Of a DNA stretch of 64,000 bases, positions 17,736 through 27,360 are shown piece after piece. Position 1 is the stretch's first letter, and every line of letters begins with the position of its first letter. The notes beneath the pieces are model-generated. The model ran no database searches. It was not told the DNA's origin and saw nothing but the letters and a program-made list of their open reading frames with translations. The translations under genes were made by a program, and so were the position numbers. Origin of the DNA: Acidilutibacter cellobiosedens (GTDB lineage: Bacteria > Bacillota > Clostridia > Tissierellales > Acidilutibacteraceae); the NCBI RefSeq assembly GCF_004103715.1, contig NZ_CP035282.1, positions 2,594,673 through 2,658,672 of the forward strand. The letters run 5' to 3'.

Positions 17736-18536
17736 TTAGTAATGAGATATACTCCCCTTAACCTTTACTATTTTAATTGAATGATTAAAAGTTAAAATTC
17801 CTACACCTACCCATATTAAAGAAACTAATGTTAACATACCAAAAGATCTATTAAATAAATCTAAAATAGTTTTTGAATTATATATAGATTGATTAATAGA
17901 TTCCATTGACCAATAGAAGGGAAATGCTTTAGCTATATATCTAAATATATTAGGAACTGCTGTTATGGGTAAGATTAGACCAGAAAAAAATAAAATTACA
18001 TTCGATGTTGCTCTTGCTACTGCTTGTGCTTTTTTATATATTATAGATAAACCTGCTACAGCATAGCCTATTCCACATAGCCCCACAAGCGTCATTAGAA
18101 TATTGATTAATAAATTAATATAACTTATATTTAATTTAAATAAATCTGCTAATCCAAAAGAAAGCGTACATAGTAGAATTACAAAGATTATTTGTAATGT
18201 TTCAAATAAGTAGTTAGCTATTAATTTGCATAAAGTAATTTGTCCTACCTTAGATTTAGTCATAAATATTTGTTCAAGAGTTCCTTGTCTTGCTTCGTCT
18301 TGTATTATTATTGATACAGATTGAATGGCGGTAGTCGTATACCACCACAATATTAATCCTATTAAGAAATAAAGTATTTCAATGCTTTCTTTTGATTGCT
18401 TTTCCATTCCATAAAATAATCCTAAAAATAAAAGATACATATTTATATTATAAAATATATAGTTTAAATAATATGATTTAAAATCGCCAAATAAATTCAC
18501 AAACTCCGCCTTGATAGCATTGCCAAATTTATTCAT
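17736..18536 (-). CDS. ABC-2 type exporter permease
   Basis: A 266-residue membrane protein with six predicted helices, matching the permease at 18587 over its length. Both carry the EGTLEQIF/QGTLEQIF coupling segment and GIGYAVAGLSIIYKK. It forms the third gene of an ATPase-permease-permease operon on the minus strand. Two different permeases with one ATPase suggests a heterodimeric exporter. Similar small ABC-2 systems export peptides or drugs, but the substrate here is unknown. Confidence 0.82.
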   Translation of the reverse strand: MNKFGNAIKAEFVNLFGDFKSYYLNYIFYNINMYLLFLGLFYGMEKQSKESIEILYFLIGLILWWYTTTAIQSVSIIIQDEARQGTLEQIFMTKSKVGQITLCKLIANYLFETLQIIFVILLCTLSFGLADLFKLNISYINLLINILMTLVGLCGIGYAVAGLSIIYKKAQAVARATSNVILFFSGLILPITAVPNIFRYIAKAFPFYWSMESINQSIYNSKTILDLFNRSFGMLTLVSLIWVGVGILTFNHSIKIVKVKGSISHY

Positions 18537-18586
18537 AAAACCCCATCCTTTTAATTTTTTTATATAACATTAGCTTTACACCTACA

Positions 18587-19387
18587 TTAATATTGATTTA
18601 ATGTGCCTTTTATCCGAGCCTTCTCCTCACATATTTTAAATATAAACACACCAAATAGTATCCAAAATAAACAACTTATAATTAAGTAAATAAAATTTGA
18701 ACTCCTAACAATTTTAAATAACTGAAAATCATTTCTAATTAAATCATTTAAAGTGTTCATCCCCCAATGCAATGGTAAAACTTTCGAAAGATATATAAAT
18801 GCCTTAGGTAATTTATCAAGATCAATTATTATGCCAGTAAAAAATAATAACAAATTTGAACATGTTCCTGCAACTGCCGTAGTTTTCTTATAAATTATAG
18901 ATAACCCAGCAACTGCATAGCCTATACCATATAAACCTGATAACGTTAAAAAAAAGATTATTAATGTCCATAACCAATTTATCGATTTGATAAAGCTGAA
19001 GGGAATTTTAAATGTAATAACACATAATACAAATACAAAAACACCTTTTATCGTATCAAATATAATCTGAGACATTATTCTATTAAATAACACTTTTATG
19101 AAACTGCTTCTTGTAACAAAAATCTGTTCTAATGTACCCTCTTCTGCTTCTTCCTCAATTATTATAGCTATTAAATCAATGGCATGAACTCCGTAATACC
19201 ATATCATAAGTCCAATCAATAAATTAAAAGTATCTATTGCAGTTCCATTACTTTTTTGAAACGCATAAAATATTCCAAGAAAAAGAAAAAATACATTTAA
19301 ATTGCCAAATAAATAATTAAACCAATAGGCTTTTAAGTCTCCCATTATTTTAACTATCTCCGCACCTAATAATTTAAGGTTTCTCAT
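18587..19387 (-). CDS. ABC-2 type exporter permease
   Basis: A 266-residue permease, a paralogue of its neighbour at 17736. It has about six hydrophobic helices and the motifs EEAEEGTLEQIFVTRSSF and GLYGIGYAVAGLSIIYKK. Its start lies 14 bases inside the end of the ATPase gene, so the two are translationally coupled. It is part of a three-gene exporter operon. The role in multidrug or antimicrobial-peptide efflux is a guess from architecture. Confidence 0.82.
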   Translation of the reverse strand: MRNLKLLGAEIVKIMGDLKAYWFNYLFGNLNVFFLFLGIFYAFQKSNGTAIDTFNLLIGLMIWYYGVHAIDLIAIIIEEEAEEGTLEQIFVTRSSFIKVLFNRIMSQIIFDTIKGVFVFVLCVITFKIPFSFIKSINWLWTLIIFFLTLSGLYGIGYAVAGLSIIYKKTTAVAGTCSNLLLFFTGIIIDLDKLPKAFIYLSKVLPLHWGMNTLNDLIRNDFQLFKIVRSSNFIYLIISCLFWILFGVFIFKICEEKARIKGTLNQY

Positions 19388-20312
19388 TTATAGCACCTTC
19401 TTCTAAGATTCTTCTATAAATAGCTTCAAAATCATATTCCTTTTTATTTATATTAATAATATCTAAACTGTCTATATTTTGAGCTATCCACTTCTTGCTA
19501 GTTGTATTTATTATTATCAGATTTTCCCTATTATCTATTACTTGGTAATCAGTTTCAATTAATTCGTTCATTTGCCTTTTAAAACTCTGCTCTGTAATAA
19601 CTAACTCATAAGTATCTTCTTGTCCTATAATATTTTTTAAATTACTTAAATAATCATCTTTAACTAACCTACCTTCTTTCATAAATACTACTCTGCTATC
19701 TAAATTTTCAATCAAACGCACATCATGTGTTGTTATCATTATAGTCTTGTTGGATTTTTCTGATAATTCTTTGATAATGTTTTTAACAATGCTTGAAGAT
19801 ATTATATCTAATCCCAATGTAGGTTCATCCAGAAGTAATATATCAGGTTCTTTCATAAGAGCAACCATAATTGCCACTTTCTGTTGCATCCCTCGTGAGA
19901 ATTGTTTAACCATATCATTTTCTCTGTTTTTTAAATCAAATAGGTTTAAATAATATTCAGTTCTTTCTTCTATTTCTCTTTTAGATAAATTGTTAAGCAA
20001 CCCAAAATATTTCAGGTTTTCCCTAGGCGTAAGATAATAGTAAATATTTCTTGATCCTTCCAAAACAGCACCTACTTTATTTTTAGGAATATTAGAATTT
20101 TTTATAACACTTTCAGAATCTATAGTTATTTCCCCACTAGTAGGTATTATCAATCCACTAATACACTTTATTAATGTAGTTTTCCCGGCTCCATTATGAC
20201 CTAAAATACAAACAATCTCTCCTTTATCTACTTGTAAATTGATATGATTTAGAGCTTGTACTTTTTTATTGTTTTTACCAAATTCTTTTGAAATATTAGA
20301 TATCTTTAGCAT
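19374..20312 (-). CDS. ABC exporter ATP-binding protein
   Basis: A 312-residue ATPase with Walker A GHNGAGKTT, signature FSRGMQQKVAIM and Walker B LLLDEPTLGLD, then the switch His in ITTHD. About 80 extra C-terminal residues follow the nucleotide-binding domain. The pattern fits the CcmA/NatA-like group that drives ABC-2 permeases. It is the first gene of its operon; ATG follows AAAGGAAGGTAGG. Upstream, a TATAAT at about 20340 may be its -10 box. Confidence 0.88.
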   Translation of the reverse strand: MLKISNISKEFGKNNKKVQALNHINLQVDKGEIVCILGHNGAGKTTLIKCISGLIIPTSGEITIDSESVIKNSNIPKNKVGAVLEGSRNIYYYLTPRENLKYFGLLNNLSKREIEERTEYYLNLFDLKNRENDMVKQFSRGMQQKVAIMVALMKEPDILLLDEPTLGLDIISSSIVKNIIKELSEKSNKTIMITTHDVRLIENLDSRVVFMKEGRLVKDDYLSNLKNIIGQEDTYELVITEQSFKRQMNELIETDYQVIDNRENLIIINTTSKKWIAQNIDSLDIININKKEYDFEAIYRRILEEGAINEKP

Positions 20313-20773
20313 ATTTACCTACCTTCCTTTAATTTATAAAAATTATACATTACAAAAACCCATATTACTAAGTATACATTAGTGAATCTGTATTTTTTAT
20401 CGATTTTTGTCGTTGATTTGTTTTTTCCCCTAACATTATTTTTCTATTCATAAACGTTAGTGTTGCACTAAGATGAATGCACTTAAAGTCATGGGTACGG
20501 TTATCATGACTGTTTTATCAACATGAAGAACCGTATCCTTGATTAGACAATTTCAATCCTCTTTGATAAAAAAGATAAAAAAGCGCTAATATTATTTTTG
20601 ACTACACTTTTCTATTTTCTGCCTTAACTTCGGAGTAAAACAATTAGATCTTTAGGAGACAGCCCTGATTTTAATGCAAAAAAGACGGCAAACAAAACGT
20701 CCCTATGTATGCAGCCATTTTTTAACCATACTATGACATTATAGTATTGATGGAAATAATAAAAGATAGAAAT
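20313..20773. other. 461-bp gap without a recognisable gene
   Basis: No credible reading frame is seen on either strand. It holds the likely promoter of the ABC operon at its left end. A minus-strand stretch (about 20470-20520) reads as a short protein-like run ending VQH-stop, which may be a worn-out insertion-sequence tail. I could not identify it. Confidence 0.35.
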
Positions 20774-21195
20774 TTAACTTTGTTCATGACTTTTATTCCT
20801 AAAAACTTTATAGAATACAATTGTAAAAATTAAAGTTCCAATAAAAATATAATAAACTCTATTCAGATTTAGATATTTAAACAATATAGTTATCAGCATT
20901 AAAATAATCATTCTAAGCGATGAGTATATAAACGAAACGATAGATTGATAGTGAGTGCTTGTACTCTTATCTTCAATCGAATCTAAAACATATATTTCAA
21001 AGTGTATTGACAAATAAGAAAATATTATCTGTTGTAAGACAATTGCAATAAACAGCAAACCTATATTATTGCTTAAAAGCTCAAATAAAATGCTGTTTTT
21101 ATAGGAACTATAATTGCATTAGTATCAAATACTTCACATATATATACAAGTTTTTTTAAACTCATTTTATTTTTCATAATTTTGTTTTCTTCCAT
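20774..21195 (-). pseudogene. MFS transporter remnant
   Basis: Two broken pieces of one membrane protein. A 40-codon piece (21073-21195) reads MEENKIMKNKMSLKKLVYIC and continues to DTNAIIVPIKTAFYLSF before a stop, like the first helix of an MFS exporter. A 94-codon piece (20774-21058) contains three hydrophobic helices and a basic tail (FRNKSHEQS), like the last helices. The middle of the gene is lost. It lies just downstream of an intact MFS gene. Confidence 0.5.
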
Positions 21196-21294
21196 AGTAT
21201 AACCACTGAAATTAATTCGGTTGTATACCTCCAATTATTAAATTCAATTTTATTAAAATATTACTTCCTTCCTCCAACTTTTACATATAATAAC

Positions 21295-22503
21295 TTAATG
21301 CTCGATTTCAGGAGGAACATTAACTTTTTTTACCGTAATAAAGCATAAAATTCCGATAACAGTTGCATATATTCCTGCAAACATAAATATATACATTACG
21401 GGTACTCTGTCTCCTACTATACCGGCTATAAGCGTGCTAAGAGGAATTGAAATAACACTTAAACTGGAAACAATCCCTATTATCCTGCCTCTGAATTTCT
21501 GCTCCACCTCTCTGAGCATAAAAATATCAAGATTGACCGCTGAAACAGTGACAAACAACGATTGAAGGAAAAACATGACATATATTATAAACCTTCCCTT
21601 AAATATTGATGTCCCCAAAATAGACAGCCCCATTCCAATCCATCCATAGGAGATAAGTTTTTTGCTCTGAATATGCTCGGTTAAAGTAGAAGCCGTGGAA
21701 CCGACTAATATGCCGGCAATTAAACTTACAGTCTCAATAACGCTGTAGTCAATTGACCCTCCGCTAAATTTTTCATCAATAAAAGCAGGTAATAATGGTC
21801 CTATAAAGGATACGACATTTATTAGAATCGCAGCAACAACTATTCTTTTCAATAAAACATTGCTACTAAGTACTCCCCAGCCATCACGAATTTTTCCTAA
21901 TAAATTATCATTTTTATTAATATCAATGGAAATAGATCTCTGAGGGATATTGATAAATACAATAATCACGCTGGCTATAAAAAACGTTATACTATCAATA
22001 ATTATAGCTGTAAATCCGCCGAAAAATTCAATAACAAATCCCACCGACAAGGTTCCGATAAAATTAAATATATCTGTTATATATCTTAATGTCCCCGTTG
22101 CACCTGCGATATTTTCTTCCCCCGAAATGTCAGGTAAAATGGATTTGCTCGCAGGTCTTATAAAAGTCTGGGCTATATTGGATAACACGATTGCCGACAA
22201 CGCTACAGACAGCGATAATTTTTCATTAATCAAATAAAATAAAGCAACACAGAAGGTAACAATAAATCCGATAAAATTAGAAAACATTAAAATCCTTTTT
22301 CTATCATAGCTGTCGGATAACGCCCCCGCAATAGGTGAAAGTATCATAGATGAAATATGCCATGCAACTCCCACCATAGCACTCTGCAAAACCGACCTGG
22401 TAGAATCATATACAAGCAGGAGAATAGAAGTATCAAAAAATATATCTCCGAAGCTTGATATTCCTTGGGATAGTGCAAAAAATAAAAAATTTTTGTTTTT
22501 CAT
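21295..22503 (-). CDS. MFS exporter (MFS_3-like)
   Basis: A 402-residue transporter with about twelve membrane helices. The conserved MFS loop between helices 2 and 3 is AGALSDSYDRKRIL and the second-half motif is EQKFRGRIIGI. The N-terminus SQGISSFGDIFFDTSILLLVYD fits the EntS/macrolide-efflux group. It is downstream of an ABC ATPase-permease pair on the same strand, 24 bp after the permease. Substrate unknown. A decayed partial copy lies at 25289-25457. Confidence 0.85.
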   Translation of the reverse strand: MKNKNFLFFALSQGISSFGDIFFDTSILLLVYDSTRSVLQSAMVGVAWHISSMILSPIAGALSDSYDRKRILMFSNFIGFIVTFCVALFYLINEKLSLSVALSAIVLSNIAQTFIRPASKSILPDISGEENIAGATGTLRYITDIFNFIGTLSVGFVIEFFGGFTAIIIDSITFFIASVIIVFINIPQRSISIDINKNDNLLGKIRDGWGVLSSNVLLKRIVVAAILINVVSFIGPLLPAFIDEKFSGGSIDYSVIETVSLIAGILVGSTASTLTEHIQSKKLISYGWIGMGLSILGTSIFKGRFIIYVMFFLQSLFVTVSAVNLDIFMLREVEQKFRGRIIGIVSSLSVISIPLSTLIAGIVGDRVPVMYIFMFAGIYATVIGILCFITVKKVNVPPEIEH

Positions 22504-22527
22504 TATGAAATATCCCCTTTTTTATTC

Positions 22528-23325
22528 CTAATATTGCCCTAATAAGCCGTTCTTTCTTGCAATTTTGCTGCATAGTTTAAAAACCAACAATCCTACAAAA
22601 AAATAAGCGGCCGAATTCCCTATCATAATTCCAAAATCGCCTAAAGAAAAATCCGTAATGGATTCCCCTCCCAATACTATCCTATATACACTCTCAATAG
22701 ATAATCTAAAAGGAAGCAATGCCGATATTAATAAACTAAAGGAATTTGGTCCTTGAATAACCAGCGCTATTAAAAAGTATTGAACCATATTTAAAAATGA
22801 TTGAATCTTTTTAAATATTAAAGCTAATCCTCCAAATATCAAAGCAATTCCTAAAATACTGAAAATCCCTATAAATATCAAAATTAAAAGTTGTCCTACT
22901 TTTATGTCAAGCCAATAATTTGTAGTTGCCATTATTGTAAACAATATTATAAAGCAAACCAACAGGTTTACTATCAAATTTGTTATGCTTCTTACAATTA
23001 GCACATTATGTAACCCTAAATTTGACATGCTTATTTGTTCTAAAGTGCCTCGGTTAGCATCATTTATTATATTATTGGCAGTATCTGCATAAGCCATCAC
23101 CATTACAACCCACAAAAAATATCCTATTACAAAACCTTCCAATGTTCCTCCTAACTTTATAGGACTTACATCCATACTGATGCCAAACATCCTTATTATA
23201 TAAAACATCATGATAAACGGAATATAAAAACTGATAATTTCCGAAATGGTATTAAATCTATATCTGACTAAGTCAATAACAGATTTTTCAATAGATACCT
23301 TAAATAAATAAAATAACTTTTTCAT
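22528..23325 (-). CDS. ABC-2 type exporter permease
   Basis: A 265-residue membrane protein with about six helices, related to the permeases at 17736 and 18587. It shares the ANRGTLEQISMSNLG segment and the GLALIFKK segment. Stop of the ATPase and start of this gene overlap (TAATG), so they are coupled. With the 23325 ATPase it makes a two-gene exporter. Substrate unknown. Confidence 0.82.
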   Translation of the reverse strand: MKKLFYLFKVSIEKSVIDLVRYRFNTISEIISFYIPFIMMFYIIRMFGISMDVSPIKLGGTLEGFVIGYFLWVVMVMAYADTANNIINDANRGTLEQISMSNLGLHNVLIVRSITNLIVNLLVCFIILFTIMATTNYWLDIKVGQLLILIFIGIFSILGIALIFGGLALIFKKIQSFLNMVQYFLIALVIQGPNSFSLLISALLPFRLSIESVYRIVLGGESITDFSLGDFGIMIGNSAAYFFVGLLVFKLCSKIARKNGLLGQY

Positions 23326-24248
23326 TAATTTCCCTCCCCGCCGGTAAAATTCAAATATACTCTTTCAAAATTTACATCTTTCTGCTTTATTTCCTTCACT
23401 AATATGTTCTTAGCCCTTAAGGTGTCTATAATACTATATATTTCCTTAGAATCGGATATTTCCGTTTCTAATACGGTATCATCCTTCGTAAAATAAAAAT
23501 TATAATTTAAGCCCAATAAATAATCTTTTATTTCTTCAGACATAGGATTTAATAAAACAAATTCGTAAGTCATACCTCTAAACATACGCAAAAGGTTTTC
23601 TACCGTACCATCCGCCACTATTTTGCCCTTGTCCAATATAACAACATCATCGCATACATTCTGAACCAATTTCATATCATGGGTACTTAAAAGCACAGTT
23701 TTCTCCATTTCTCGAGCTATAGTTCTTAATTCTCTTTCTATATCCATACAGCTTCGAACGTCCAATCCAAGGGTTGGCTCGTCTAAAAGAATAATATCCG
23801 TATTACAAATCAGTGTCATAGCTATAGCAACCTTTTGCTGCATACCCTTAGATAAGTTATTGACAACAACATTTTTCTTATTCTCTAAATTAAATCTTGT
23901 CAATAACTCATCTATTTTTTCATTTATTTCCTTCCCTCCCAGACCCCTTATGCCCGCAAAATATCTTAAATTTTCTGTCGGAGTCAATCTCCAATAAAGA
24001 TTTCTGTTCCCCTCAAACAATGCTGCCATTTTATCCATAGTTTTTTTATTATCTTTTCCATATACTTTTATTTCACCTTCATCCGGAATTATTAAATTGC
24101 ATATACTTTTAATAGTAGTAGTCTTGCCTGAACCGTTAGGTCCAAGTATTGCACATATACTTCCCTTTTCTACAGAAAATGAAACATTATTTACGGCAAA
24201 AACTTCTCCATACCTTTTCACTAAATTATTAACTTCTATTGCTTTCAA
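23325..24248 (-). CDS. ABC exporter ATP-binding protein
   Basis: A 307-residue ATPase with Walker A GPNGSGKTT, signature LSKGMQQKVAIA, Walker B ILLDEPTLGLD and switch His in LSTHD. It is similar in layout to the ATPase at 19374. The start codon is probably TTG (KAIEVNNLVKRYG), seven bases after GAGGGG. It is the first gene of the ATPase-permease-MFS run, with a 35-codon frame and a methyltransferase gene just upstream. Confidence 0.86.
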   Translation of the reverse strand: MKAIEVNNLVKRYGEVFAVNNVSFSVEKGSICAILGPNGSGKTTTIKSICNLIIPDEGEIKVYGKDNKKTMDKMAALFEGNRNLYWRLTPTENLRYFAGIRGLGGKEINEKIDELLTRFNLENKKNVVVNNLSKGMQQKVAIAMTLICNTDIILLDEPTLGLDVRSCMDIERELRTIAREMEKTVLLSTHDMKLVQNVCDDVVILDKGKIVADGTVENLLRMFRGMTYEFVLLNPMSEEIKDYLLGLNYNFYFTKDDTVLETEISDSKEIYSIIDTLRAKNILVKEIKQKDVNFERVYLNFTGGEGN

Positions 24249-24280
24249 GAAGCCACCCCTCTTTCACTTATGCCCTAAAT

Positions 24281-24388
24281 TTACTTCTTATTCCATATAA
24301 TTCTACATTTTTCGCCCATTACTCCCAGCATCAGATATGCCGGCCATTTAGGAAGCAAATGCTTTTTTAAGAATTCTTTGATTTTCAT
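24281..24388 (-). CDS. possible 35-residue peptide upstream of an exporter
   Basis: An ATG-initiated frame of 35 codons begins MKIKEFLKKHLLPKWPAYLM and ends GEKCRIIWNKK. It lies between a methyltransferase gene and an ABC exporter on the same strand. The peptide is basic at the ends, hydrophobic in the middle and has one Cys near the C-terminus. The ribosome site is weak (GGTG close to ATG, AGGG further up). It could be a signalling or antimicrobial peptide, or a random frame. Confidence 0.3.
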   Translation of the reverse strand: MKIKEFLKKHLLPKWPAYLMLGVMGEKCRIIWNKK

Positions 24389-24449
24389 TTTACACCATTA
24401 CCCTCATGATTTAATACAATCGGTATATAAAAAACGAACAAATACGGAA

Positions 24450-25112
24450 CTATTTGACACACTTAAAATAAGCTATTGATTTTTGATTGACTACCTCAGC
24501 GTGAGTGTATATCGCAGATAATTTTGACCTCAATTCCTCAAGAGATTGAAAAGGCGGTGTAAACCAACCTTTCTTCGCCAGCAGAGAATTGACGATAAAA
24601 TCCGTACGTTTACATTGCCCTTTAATATAAAAACAGCCGCAAAAGATGCCACCTTTTTTTATAACACGTGCAGTTTCAGAAAATGCCTTCTCTTTATCAG
24701 GAAAAGCATGAAATCCGTTCATAGATAGAACAATATCAAATGTTTCATTGCTGAATTTTAGGTTTCCTACATCACCTTGCATGCAAGTAACATTTCTGAG
24801 TTTACTATCGGAAAATCTTTTTTGAGCTTGAAGTAACATATCCTCTGAATAATCTATGCACGTTATTTCGGCATTTGGCAATGTCATATATTTACCTAAT
24901 GTGAATATTCCGGTGCCAACCGGCACATCAAGTAATTTCCCGGCAAAATCACTCGGAATCATTTTTAAAACCTTGTCAGCAATCTCATTATCATTTATAC
25001 CGTTCCAAAAGAACCGTATATATAGTTTAGACCACCATTTTGTCTGAGTCAGTATATCATCATAAACATTTTTTGAAGACGAATACGCCTTTTTTACGTT
25101 ACCTTCATTCAT
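24450..25112 (-). CDS. class I SAM-dependent methyltransferase
   Basis: A 220-residue Rossmann-fold methyltransferase. Motif I is KLLDVPVGTGIFT, motif II region ITCIDYSEDML, and the motif IV region FDIVLSMNGFHAF. The C-terminal KKGGIFCGCFYIKGQ follows the usual order of the Methyltransf_11 group. I choose the ATG giving MNEGNVKKAYSS, seven bases after CGGGAG. Acceptor unknown. Position before an exporter pair hints at natural-product or resistance chemistry. Confidence 0.85.
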   Translation of the reverse strand: MNEGNVKKAYSSSKNVYDDILTQTKWWSKLYIRFFWNGINDNEIADKVLKMIPSDFAGKLLDVPVGTGIFTLGKYMTLPNAEITCIDYSEDMLLQAQKRFSDSKLRNVTCMQGDVGNLKFSNETFDIVLSMNGFHAFPDKEKAFSETARVIKKGGIFCGCFYIKGQCKRTDFIVNSLLAKKGWFTPPFQSLEELRSKLSAIYTHAEVVNQKSIAYFKCVK

Positions 25113-25288
25113 ATTTTTACTCCCGGAATAAATTTTTATAACCACAAACAGCACGGAACGTACATGAAATCTTTAATTTTAATTTTAATTATACAGCCTT
25201 TCCCTTGATTTTACAATTCAACAACCACTCCATTCCAGTTTGACCTGAAGTTTTATTTTGTCCATCAACCTGTTTAAAATCATAGCGT

Positions 25289-25457
25289 GTTAAGGGAAAT
25301 CGATAAGGTTCCGATAAAATTAAATATATTTTAATATTCCTGCCACGCTTTCGATATTTTCTTCTCCCGAAATATCAGGTAAAATAGATTTGTTTGCTGA
25401 CCTTATAAAAATTTAGGCTATATTACAAGCCGATAATACTAAGAACAGTGATAATTA
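25289..25457 (-). pseudogene. decayed partial copy of the 21295 MFS gene
   Basis: The DNA matches about 22044-22214 inside the intact MFS gene, for example AAGGTTCCGATAAAATTAAA and a following ATATTTTCTTC-CCCGAAAT-TCAGGTAAAAT stretch. It has several small deletions and stop codons. It shows that an MFS copy once stood beside the first lipoprotein gene. Confidence 0.7.
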
Positions 25458-25471
25458 TGCCTATTCCTTCT

Positions 25472-26578
25472 TTATTTTACTTCAATACTGCTTAAACACT
25501 TTATTATCTCACCGTAATAGGATTCAAAGGTCGGATACTTGTCTCTGTTATTTTCATAATTTTCAAGGGAATTACATACTTCTTCTATATATATAAAGCC
25601 TATTCCTTTTTCATACTCTATTACATTTTTGTAATATTCTTCTCCTTCATACTTGTTAATAAGTCTTGCTACTACGGATCTGACTATAAGTTCATCTAAA
25701 AAATTCTCTACACTGCCATATGGTTGAACCGCCATATCATCTTGTACTTCTTCAAATAATTTAACTAATTCATGGTTTTCTTTTATTTTAGCTTCATTTT
25801 TAAAAATCAAAAGATCTATAAACGAATGACTAAATTCATGATATTCCACATATTTCGGTAAATCTTTTATATAAAATAAAAGATCATTATTTTTTATATC
25901 TATAGGTCCCATAATACAATATACGTTTCTTAATTTTTCTTCGTTTTTTATACTAAATCCATATCCCCCTGTTACTATCAAAGGTACCAAAATAACATTA
26001 TATGTATTTTTTTCAATACCATAGTACTGTTCCATCCTTTCTTTAACATCAGCAATATTGACAACTTTTTCATAATCGGATATATATTTGGCATAGCGAT
26101 TCTTGTTTGAATCAAAAAATTTATCAAACTTGCTTACGCTGATGAAATCATTTAATTGATGAATTAAATCGTCTATTTTACTCTTATCCTTAAAAAAAAT
26201 ACCAATTGGATTCTTATTATATAATTCCTCCTCAAATGATAATAACCCTTTATTGTAATTACAGCAGAGCATAAAATACATAGGTTTATAATAGTTAAAC
26301 CCTTTTGAATTATATTTTTTAAATGATTTTATTGCAGGGCAGTCCCTATATTCATTAAAATAATCTAATACATTATTTTTATAATCAAATGTTAATCTTG
26401 TGAGAGGTTTAACTCCCGCGAGGGTTTGAATGATTGAAATCAATTCAATCCTCGGGTCTACTGACACGGTTACTTTTCCTTCCTCATATTTAACTACATT
26501 TATTTCTTTTTCACAGCCGGAGATGAAAACCAATATAGCTAAAATTATAATTAAAATACTGCTTATTTTCTTTTTCAT
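25472..26578 (-). CDS. DUF4932-like lipoprotein, putative zinc peptidase (paralogue 1)
   Basis: A 368-residue exported lipoprotein. The signal peptide MKKKISSILIIILAILVFIS ends in the lipobox ISGC, so the mature protein is anchored by its N-terminal Cys. Around residue 248 it has YHEFSHSF, an HExxH zinc-binding motif. A conserved L-D/N-E-L/Y-I-V-R segment downstream may supply the third ligand. It is one of five paralogues here. The gene was probably part of a RiPP operon whose centre has been deleted. Extracellular proteolysis or self-protection is inferred; the substrate is unknown. Confidence 0.75.
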   Translation of the reverse strand: MKKKISSILIIILAILVFISGCEKEINVVKYEEGKVTVSVDPRIELISIIQTLAGVKPLTRLTFDYKNNVLDYFNEYRDCPAIKSFKKYNSKGFNYYKPMYFMLCCNYNKGLLSFEEELYNKNPIGIFFKDKSKIDDLIHQLNDFISVSKFDKFFDSNKNRYAKYISDYEKVVNIADVKERMEQYYGIEKNTYNVILVPLIVTGGYGFSIKNEEKLRNVYCIMGPIDIKNNDLLFYIKDLPKYVEYHEFSHSFIDLLIFKNEAKIKENHELVKLFEEVQDDMAVQPYGSVENFLDELIVRSVVARLINKYEGEEYYKNVIEYEKGIGFIYIEEVCNSLENYENNRDKYPTFESYYGEIIKCLSSIEVK

Positions 26579-26589
26579 TATGAACATAT

Positions 26590-27256
26590 CACCTTTCTGT
26601 TCTCACATAGGTTAATAAATTTTTATTACCTAAATAATATTCATATTATAAAACTCTCCATCATTTTTACATTCCATTTTGAAAATTTATAATTAAAAAT
26701 ATATACAAACAAAAAATCTTTTCTCATATATCCGAATTTGGCACAAATTCAATATTATTTTGCAGGCGATAAAGATATCCGTAATGCCCATTTAAATCCA
26801 TTAATTCTTCATGAGTTCCCTGTTCTGTTAATTGACCATCTTTTAGTACAAGTATCCTAGATGATATCTTCCTTAAGTTATATAATCTGTGAGATATAAA
26901 TATACTTATCTTACCTTTTGTCAATTCTGAAACTCTTTGAAATATCTCATACTCCGACACCGGGTCTAAGGAGGCGCTTGGTTCATCTAATATATAGCAA
27001 TCCGCATCTCTCAGAAATGCTCTTGATAATGCTATTTTTTGCCATTGACCCCCTGATAATTGTACTCCTCCGCTAAACCACACTCCTAATTGTGTATCTA
27101 TTCCCTTTGGAAGAGCATCAACTGTTTCATTTGCATAAGCTTTATTTATTGCAGCCTGTAATTTTACATCATTGTCCATTAAGTTTATATTTCCTAATCC
27201 TATATTTTCTCTGCACGTCAATTCGTATTTGGTAAAATCCTGAAATATAATTCCCA
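26590..27256. repeat. near-identical copy of 41490-42158
   Basis: The intergenic stretch after the lipoprotein gene and the 3' third of the ABC exporter gene are repeated with only a few differences seen by eye. This indicates a recent duplication. The copy stops inside the ABC gene at the collapse junction near 27256. Confidence 0.85.
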
Positions 27257-27342
27257 TTTAATATAACTAAATTTTCTGAGTTTTGAACCACTGATTTATC
27301 ATCATAATTTGTTATCAAAAATGGAATTATTTTATATTTCAA
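26724..27342 (-). pseudogene. deletion scar: McbB-like 5' end joined to ABC exporter 3' end
   Basis: Positions 27257-27342 encode the first 27 or so residues of the McbB-like protein (YKIIPFLITNYDDKSVVQNS). Positions 26724-27257 encode the last 177 residues of the exporter at 41623 (GIIFQDFTKYEL to FVPNSDI), with its LSGGQ and Walker B but no Walker A or membrane helices. Compared with the full cluster, about 6.7 kb (42158-48880) is missing, with a TTT microhomology at the junction. Both genes are broken. Confidence 0.88.
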
Positions 27343-27360
27343 ATCTTTCACCTCCAAATT

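Noticed and set aside
20460-20620. Possible insertion-sequence tail
   Set aside because: Only a short protein-like run is seen, with no second end or duplication to support a mobile element call.
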